Position numbers and translations under genes: made by a program | The notes under the pieces: model-generated | The model's input: only the letters and a program-made list of their open reading frames with translations | What the model was told of the DNA's origin: nothing | Databases searched by the model: none | NCBI GenBank assembly: GCA_014523495.1 | Contig: JAATVM010000204.1 | Coordinates: forward strand, 1-10,067 | Direction: 5' to 3' | DNA length: 10,067 nt | Source: Nitrososphaerales archaeon TH1920 | Lineage (GTDB): Archaea > Thermoproteota > Nitrososphaeria > Nitrososphaerales > Nitrososphaeraceae | In this document: piece by piece, positions 5,384 to 10,067 of the stretch | Position numbering within the stretch: position 1 is the stretch's first letter | How the letters are laid out: each line of letters starts with the position of its first letter

Positions 5384-7552
5384 TCAAGTTCCATTCATGA
5401 TATGATTCATTGTGTTATAGCCAAGATTCAAATCATCGTAGGGCAAATTTATTATTTCTTTACCAGAGTAGCATAAATTTAGAATCTTGGTTCGATCAAC
5501 TTTTCCTATTTCAGAAAAAATACAATTCCTGCTGCTCAATATTTTATTTACCTTATCTGGTTGCCTAGTTCCTATTATGAATCTTGAATGGGTTTCAGAA
5601 AAAAGTAGGTAATCATAACGCGAGCAATTATTTGGAACTTTTTTCAAATCGACTGTTATTCCAAGTTTGCCAGATATCGCTAATTCAGCCAGTGCCGTTC
5701 CAATTCCACCCTTAGAACAGTCATGCGCGCAATCAACCAATCCATTTTGAATTAGATGCAATACAGCTAGGTTATTTCTTCTATCAGTTTCTAAATCTAC
5801 CATTGGGACATTTCCGTACTTCGAATGCAAATGTGAGTCAAAATATTCAGAGCCACCCAATTCCTCGTTTGTTTGACCTAAGATAAACAATGTATCTCCA
5901 ACATTTGGAACATTAGTAGTAATATGCCATCGATCTTCAATCAATCCAATAGTGCCAATTATTGGTGATGGTTTAATTGGTGAATTCATTGTTTCATTAT
6001 AAAAGCTTACTTTTCCTCCTACCACAGGGATTTTCATAAAATTACAAAAATCAATAATTGCTTCTATTGACTCCTTGAATGTCCAATATATCTGGGGATT
6101 TTCAGGACTTCCAAACTGCAGATGATCTATAATTCCAATGGGTTCTGCACCGGTACATATAACATTTCTGCAAGCTTCTGACAGACAACCTAGTGTTCCA
6201 TGATACGGATCAAGATAACAGTGTTTGGAATTTCCGTCTAATTTGATTGACACAAATTTATTATCGTTGATTTTGATAACAGATGCATTAGCGCCAGGTT
6301 TTATGACAGTCCTCAATCCAACTTCATGGTCATATTGTTGGTAGACCCAATTTTTGTTACCAATATTCGGATTCGATAACATATCTAACAAAATGATATT
6401 GTAATCCCTTATTTTGTCCAAAACTATCTTCTTTTTTATTTTTTTCAGGTATTCAGGCTTCTTTGATTTTCTATTACAAAGTGGCGCATTTACCATCAGG
6501 TTACAAGAGATATTAGCTATTGCTTTACCATGAAAAAGTATATTGAGATTATCCTGGCCATGTACTTTACCAATAATTGAATATGTAATACCATATTTGT
6601 TGAATATTTTGTCAAAGGTAGATAATTTTTGCTTATTTATGATGTACACCATTCTTTCCTGTGATTCTGAAATCATTATTTCATTTGGTGATAAACCAGC
6701 TACTTTAGTATGCACGGAGGACAATTCAATTTCAAACCCTCTGTTAACCAAATGAGATAGTTCAGATAAACAACACGATAATCCTCCACCACCAAGATCC
6801 TTTATTGCATTAATACAATTATTTTTAGCTGCTTCAATTGTAGCTTCAATTATTAATTTTTCCAAAAAAGGATCAGGTATTTGAACTGCGGATCTATCTT
6901 CTTCATCAAGTAATTTTGAGGCAAAAGATGCTCCTCGAATTCCATCTTTTCCCGTGGGGTTACCAGCAAGTACTATCAGATCACCGTCATTTGCATGATT
7001 GGCAATGAGTTTATCTTTTTTACCGAGTCCTATTGCGGCTACGTCCACCAAACAATAATCTTTAAAGGAATCATCAAACTCAATATCGCCTCCGACGGTT
7101 GGTATCCCTATGCAATTGCCATAGTCTGCAATTCCTTTTACGACATTTTTGAATAACCATTTTGCCTTTGATGTTTTATTGGCTCCATTTAGTGAAGAGA
7201 ATCGTAAAGCATTAAGTAAGGCAATGGGCCGTGTGCCCATTGAGATTATATCCCTTATTACTCCACCTACTCCAGTAGCGGCTCCTCCATATGGTTCAAC
7301 TGCAGAGGGATGATTATGACTTTCTATATGAACTGTAAGAACATCATCATTTCCTAAGTCCAGTACTCCTGCATCATACCCTGGACCAACGATTACTCTT
7401 TTACCACTAGATGGTAATAATTTGACATATTTTCTAGAGGATTTATATGAGCAATGTTCAGACCATTCAGCATCTATCATGTCAATTTCTAGTAAATTAG
7501 GTTTTCTACCTAATTTTTCCCGCAAATAAATATCTTCTTTTCTGGTTAGCAT
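5384..7552 (-). CDS. purL: Phosphoribosylformylglycinamidine synthase subunit PurL (small form)
   Basis: PurL is the ATP-dependent synthetase half of FGAM synthase. It takes ammonia from PurQ and converts FGAR to FGAM. The 722 residues match the small PurL of archaea and Gram-positive bacteria, without the fused glutaminase of the long form. Visible blocks: EWSEHCSYKSS (29-39) with His33 at the catalytic position, GPGYDAGVLDLG (56-67), HIESHNHPSAVEPYGGAATG (75-94), GIPTVGGDIEF (149-159), IKDLGGGGLSCCLSE (250-264), ISESQERM (294-301), then in the second half GTLGCLSEACRN (452-463), PVVGGKVSFYNET (509-521), HDCSKGGIGTALAE (610-623) and FSETHSRF (651-658). Both halves of the tandem repeat architecture are complete. 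It follows purQ by 15 bases in the same operon. An in-frame stop two codons before the ATG fixes the start; no ribosome binding site is obvious. Confidence 0.97.
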   Translation of the reverse strand: MLTRKEDIYLREKLGRKPNLLEIDMIDAEWSEHCSYKSSRKYVKLLPSSGKRVIVGPGYDAGVLDLGNDDVLTVHIESHNHPSAVEPYGGAATGVGGVIRDIISMGTRPIALLNALRFSSLNGANKTSKAKWLFKNVVKGIADYGNCIGIPTVGGDIEFDDSFKDYCLVDVAAIGLGKKDKLIANHANDGDLIVLAGNPTGKDGIRGASFASKLLDEEDRSAVQIPDPFLEKLIIEATIEAAKNNCINAIKDLGGGGLSCCLSELSHLVNRGFEIELSSVHTKVAGLSPNEIMISESQERMVYIINKQKLSTFDKIFNKYGITYSIIGKVHGQDNLNILFHGKAIANISCNLMVNAPLCNRKSKKPEYLKKIKKKIVLDKIRDYNIILLDMLSNPNIGNKNWVYQQYDHEVGLRTVIKPGANASVIKINDNKFVSIKLDGNSKHCYLDPYHGTLGCLSEACRNVICTGAEPIGIIDHLQFGSPENPQIYWTFKESIEAIIDFCNFMKIPVVGGKVSFYNETMNSPIKPSPIIGTIGLIEDRWHITTNVPNVGDTLFILGQTNEELGGSEYFDSHLHSKYGNVPMVDLETDRRNNLAVLHLIQNGLVDCAHDCSKGGIGTALAELAISGKLGITVDLKKVPNNCSRYDYLLFSETHSRFIIGTRQPDKVNKILSSRNCIFSEIGKVDRTKILNLCYSGKEIINLPYDDLNLGYNTMNHIMNGT

Positions 7553-7567
7553 TTTATGTCAATAAAT

Positions 7568-8260
7568 TCAATTCTTTATGTAATTAGATAGGAAATTTTT
7601 TAATGAAAGAAATATCAGTCCTGCATTACTTTTTGCATGGGTGGGAGAAAGGATTGTTTCTGTTGCACGTTCCGGATGGGGCATGAGTCCCATAACGTTT
7701 CCTTCTTCATTGCAAATTGCCGCAATCATTTCAGTTGATCCATTTGGATTTTGATCTTTATATTTGAAAACAATCTGATTATTTTCATAAAGATGATGGA
7801 GTTTATCATCACCTATTACGTATCTGCCTTCCCCATGTGCAATTGGGATACTTATCTCATCATTTAATCTGAGTAAATTGGTAAACGGTGTGTTAACATT
7901 CAACACTTCAATTTTTAACCACTTGCAAGAAAATTGTAATTTATCATTTCTCATTAAGGCACCGGGTAGCAATCCAGCTTCAACTAGTATTTGAAATCCA
8001 TTGCAAATCCCAAGAATGGGTAATCCCTCGTCCGCTTTTTTCTTTATCGCTTCGACTATTGGGCTTTGAGCTGCTATGACGCCTGCACGTAATCTATCTC
8101 CGTATGAAAATCCACCTGGTAATATTAGGGCGTCAAAATCATTAATTGCTTTTTCCGTATGCCACACGTATTGAGCACCTAATCCTAAAACATCATTTAA
8201 GACATGATAAACGTCTCGGTCACAGTTACTTCCTGGAAAAACAACTATTCCTACTTTCAC
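7568..8260 (-). CDS. purQ: Phosphoribosylformylglycinamidine synthase subunit PurQ (glutaminase)
   Basis: PurQ is the class I glutamine amidotransferase subunit that releases ammonia for PurL. The 230 residues match the family. Seen: VVFPGSNCDRD (6-16), LPGGFSYGDRLRAGVIAA (47-64) with the oxyanion-site glycines, ILGICNGFQIL (82-92) with nucleophile Cys86, and GLMPHPERATE (191-201) with His195 and Glu197 completing the triad. The start is GTG at 8258-8260: an in-frame TGA is directly before it, and AAGGGTGG on the minus strand lies 7 bases upstream. It is first in the purQ-purL-purF operon. No purS lies beside it, although the separate PurQ/PurL enzyme normally needs PurS as a bridging subunit. 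It is divergent from the CBS gene across 97 bases. Confidence 0.97.
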   Translation of the reverse strand: MKVGIVVFPGSNCDRDVYHVLNDVLGLGAQYVWHTEKAINDFDALILPGGFSYGDRLRAGVIAAQSPIVEAIKKKADEGLPILGICNGFQILVEAGLLPGALMRNDKLQFSCKWLKIEVLNVNTPFTNLLRLNDEISIPIAHGEGRYVIGDDKLHHLYENNQIVFKYKDQNPNGSTEMIAAICNEEGNVMGLMPHPERATETILSPTHAKSNAGLIFLSLKNFLSNYIKN

Positions 8261-8267
8261 TCAGAGT

Positions 8268-8275
8268 CCACCCTT
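8268..8275 (-). promoter_or_regulatory. Ribosome binding site that supports the GTG start of purQ
   Basis: AAGGGTGG on the minus strand lies 7 bases before the GTG. This is one of the clearer Shine-Dalgarno matches in the window and, with the in-frame TGA next to the GTG, decides the start. Confidence 0.6.
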
Positions 8276-8296
8276 AACTGTTTAGTACTAGTAATT

Positions 8297-8308
8297 TTAA
8301 TTTATTTG
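8297..8308 (-). promoter_or_regulatory. Probable TATA element of the purQLF operon
   Basis: The minus strand is AAATAAATTAAA-like. Transcription from it would begin near 8276-8280 and give a leader of about 20 bases that still holds the AAGGGTGG ribosome site. The match to the consensus is fair only. Confidence 0.35.
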
Positions 8309-8357
8309 TCAAGTCAGATCAGTTAGTTAGATCCCCATTAAAATGAAAAACTTGTAA

Positions 8358-8822
8358 GTGTTATGCGAGCACCTAAGTTTTTATTTTGATGATTATAATA
8401 ATCGAATATTGAACGATAGAGTACAGGATATAATGACAAAGAAAGTCATCTCGATAGATGAAGGAATTACAGCTTACGAAGCAGCAAAAATCATGACTGA
8501 AAAACGGATAAGCTCTCTTATCGTAGAGAGAGAAAACGTTCCTATCGGTATAATCACTGAAAGGGATTTTGTTAAGAAAATCTGTACGAAGGATCTAGTA
8601 TCCTCAAAAGTTAAGGTAGGTACTATAATGTCAAAAATACAAACGTACGCCAGTCCTGACACTCCAGTAGAAGTAGCTGTGCAACGCATGGTCAATCATA
8701 AGATACGTAGATTGCCCATACTATCAGAAGGAAAAGTAGTTGGTATTGTCACTGTTACTGATCTGGCTAGACAATTGAGAACTATATTGTTAGTAGATGG
8801 AATCTTGTCAGAAGAAACTTGA
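8358..8822 (+). CDS. Stand-alone CBS-domain pair protein
   Basis: The 154-residue protein is made almost wholly of two CBS repeats. The first covers about 22-76 (VQDIMTKKVISID, then ISSLIVERENVPIGIITERDF at 51-71). The second covers about 87-141 (VGTIMSKIQTYASPDTPV, then RRLPILSEGKVVGIVTVTDLA at 117-137). The pair folds as one Bateman module, which in known cases binds adenine nucleotides or related ligands and acts as an energy or nucleotide sensor. No catalytic or DNA-binding domain is attached. The start is uncertain: the longest frame begins at GTG 8358, but the first 17 residues fit no CBS element, a TTG at 8409 directly precedes the first repeat, and a TATA-like ATTAAAAT at 8337-8344 would start the mRNA after 8358. 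It faces purQ across a shared 97-base region. Confidence 0.85.
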   Translation: MLCEHLSFYFDDYNNRILNDRVQDIMTKKVISIDEGITAYEAAKIMTEKRISSLIVERENVPIGIITERDFVKKICTKDLVSSKVKVGTIMSKIQTYASPDTPVEVAVQRMVNHKIRRLPILSEGKVVGIVTVTDLARQLRTILLVDGILSEET

Positions 8823-8853
8823 GTATAAAAGAAAAAAAGAAATGGCCATAGGC

Positions 8854-8864
8854 AAAATATAATA
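8854..8864 (+). promoter_or_regulatory. TATA element of the sugar dehydrogenase gene
   Basis: AAAATATAATA is centred about 30 bases before the ATG at 8890, so the transcript would start a few bases ahead of the start codon. No ribosome binding site is seen. The gene is probably transcribed separately from the CBS gene, which ends 67 bases upstream. Confidence 0.45.
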
Positions 8865-8889
8865 GTTACAAAGTTCATTTGTTCTGAGT

Positions 8890-10067
8890 ATGAAAAAGTT
8901 CCTTGTATTTTTTTTAATAATTATCGCACTTGTAATTACTCTCCAAAATAATTTGATATATGCACAACCAACAGTAAAAGATCCTAATCTTAAAGTCGAA
9001 GCCTTGGTAAGTGGCATTTCATTTCCTACCAGCATGTTATTCTTAGATAATAATAATATACTAGTTTTAGAAAAAGATGGAAATGTCAGACTCGTTAGCA
9101 ATGGGGTACTTCAACCACAACCATTGCTATCAATAAATGTTGATAGTAAGAATGAACGTGGATTATTAGGAATTGAAAAAGTTGGTGAGAATATATTTTT
9201 GTATGCGACTGTAAAGGATGGGGAAGTGCAAAATAGAATATACAAATATACCTTGGGAGTAGGACCGGAACTAACAAATCAAGAGGTATTTATGGATCTT
9301 CCAGGAACTCCCGCAACTAATCATCAAGGAGGGAAATTGGCCGCAAGCAATGATGGATATCTTTATTCAGTAACTGGAGAGCTGCAACGAAATGGAAAAG
9401 ATCAAAACATAGTGAATGGTCCAGATCCAGATTTTAGTGGGGCAATTTTAAAAATAAATCCAAATGATGGCTCTCCTGCTTCTGATAATCCTTTCACAAG
9501 TGACAATTCTGAAGATCCACTAAACTGGTATCAAGCTTACGGTATAAGAAATAGTTTTGGGCTTGGAATAGATCCTGTTACTGGAACCTTGTGGGATACG
9601 GAAAATGGTGAACAGGAATATGATGAAATTAATTTGGTTAGTCCCGGATTTAATAGTGGCTGGAAATTAACAATGGGACCAATTTCAGCTAGTGGAATAT
9701 CTCAAAACGATTTAGTAAATTTCCCAAATTCAACTTACAAAGATCCAATACTGAGCTTCAAGGAGTCTTTTGGTATCACAGATATTGAGTTTTTGAATTC
9801 TGAAAAATTAGGTATGGAATATGCAAATAACGCATTTGTAGGAGACATAGGCTTTGGTAATCTGTACAGATTTGAATTAAATGACGAGAGAACCGACTTT
9901 AACTTAAATGAACCGGGATTGGAAGATCATGTAGTTGACAATAATGCTGAAATGGATTCAATAGTATTTGGAGAAGGTTTTGCAGGAATAACTGATATAA
10001 AGACAGGGCCTGATGGTTATCTTTATGTTCTATCTTTTGATGATGGGACAATTTACAGAATTAGTTA
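8890..10067 (+). CDS. Secreted PQQ-dependent sugar dehydrogenase-like protein (3' end outside window)
   Basis: The frame opens at ATG 8890 and stays open to the window end (392 codons seen). Residues 1-25 form a signal peptide: two lysines, a long hydrophobic core, and a likely cleavage after Ala25 (IYAQP). The rest fits the six-bladed propeller of the glucose/sorbosone dehydrogenase family, which oxidises aldose sugars with PQQ outside the cell. Family landmarks: GISFPTSMLFLDNNNILVLE (42-61), NERGLLGIE (88-96), NHQGGKLAASNDGYLYSVTG (144-163) with the His145 equivalent to the catalytic base, YGIRNSFGLGIDPVTGTLWD (217-236) with Arg220, TENGEQEYDEINLVSPGFNSGW (237-258), and ITDIKTGPDGYLYVLSFDDG (367-386). 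The last visible residues match the usual family end, so only a few codons are probably missing. Whether it binds PQQ, and its sugar, are not shown. Confidence 0.9.
   Translation, partial: MKKFLVFFLIIIALVITLQNNLIYAQPTVKDPNLKVEALVSGISFPTSMLFLDNNNILVLEKDGNVRLVSNGVLQPQPLLSINVDSKNERGLLGIEKVGENIFLYATVKDGEVQNRIYKYTLGVGPELTNQEVFMDLPGTPATNHQGGKLAASNDGYLYSVTGELQRNGKDQNIVNGPDPDFSGAILKINPNDGSPASDNPFTSDNSEDPLNWYQAYGIRNSFGLGIDPVTGTLWDTENGEQEYDEINLVSPGFNSGWKLTMGPISASGISQNDLVNFPNSTYKDPILSFKESFGITDIEFLNSEKLGMEYANNAFVGDIGFGNLYRFELNDERTDFNLNEPGLEDHVVDNNAEMDSIVFGEGFAGITDIKTGPDGYLYVLSFDDGTIYRIS

Larger units (their letters stand above)
8261..8357. other. Divergent control region between purQ and the CBS gene
   Basis: These 97 bases must hold the purQLF promoter on the minus strand and probably the CBS promoter on the plus strand. 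Visible elements are the purQ ribosome site and TATA-like stretch, TAGTACTA (8284-8291, an 8-base palindrome), and repeated short GTTAG/GTCAG-like words at 8312-8330. I see no riboswitch-like fold or RNA gene. Confidence 0.4.

Noticed and set aside
8474..9101. Three minus-strand open frames opposite the CBS gene and the start of the sugar dehydrogenase
   Set aside because: The plus-strand proteins have clear family motifs over the same bases; the minus-strand translations do not.

Overview
The window is AT-rich (about two-thirds A+T by eye), gene-dense and looks archaeal. The most likely source is an ammonia-oxidising archaeon of the Thaumarchaeota/Nitrososphaerota. The evidence is archaeal-type TATA elements 25-30 bases upstream of several start codons with almost no leader, small PurL plus separate PurQ, a small protein resembling a thaumarchaeal-type family, and tiny intergenic gaps. 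The lineage is an inference from protein style and not from a marker gene.

Layout, left to right. 2-292 (+) is the C-terminal end of an unrecognised membrane protein. 322-1999 (-) holds purK and purE, overlapping by 23 bases. 2080-2835 (+) is a short-chain dehydrogenase, divergent from purK across an 80-base region where each side has its own TATA element spaced for leaderless transcription. 2848-3291 (-) is a small soluble protein of a roadblock-like type. 3405-3779 (-) is a small membrane-anchored exported protein. 3890-8260 (-) is a purQ-purL-purF operon (transcribed in that order). 8358-8822 (+) is a stand-alone two-CBS-domain protein divergent from purQ. 8890-10067 (+) is a secreted PQQ-type sugar dehydrogenase cut by the window end.

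The five purine genes cover three steps of de novo IMP synthesis. PurF makes phosphoribosylamine from PRPP and glutamine. PurQ with PurL converts FGAR to FGAM. PurK with PurE turns AIR into CAIR through N5-CAIR. PurS, the third subunit expected with small PurL and PurQ, is not in the window. PurF carries all four cysteines expected to hold a 4Fe-4S cluster.

I found no mobile element, CRISPR array, tRNA or rRNA, and no gene-free stretch longer than about 115 bases. This is mainly a housekeeping region. The least understood parts are the two small genes between the purine clusters, the palindromes at two promoters, and the CBS protein facing purQ.
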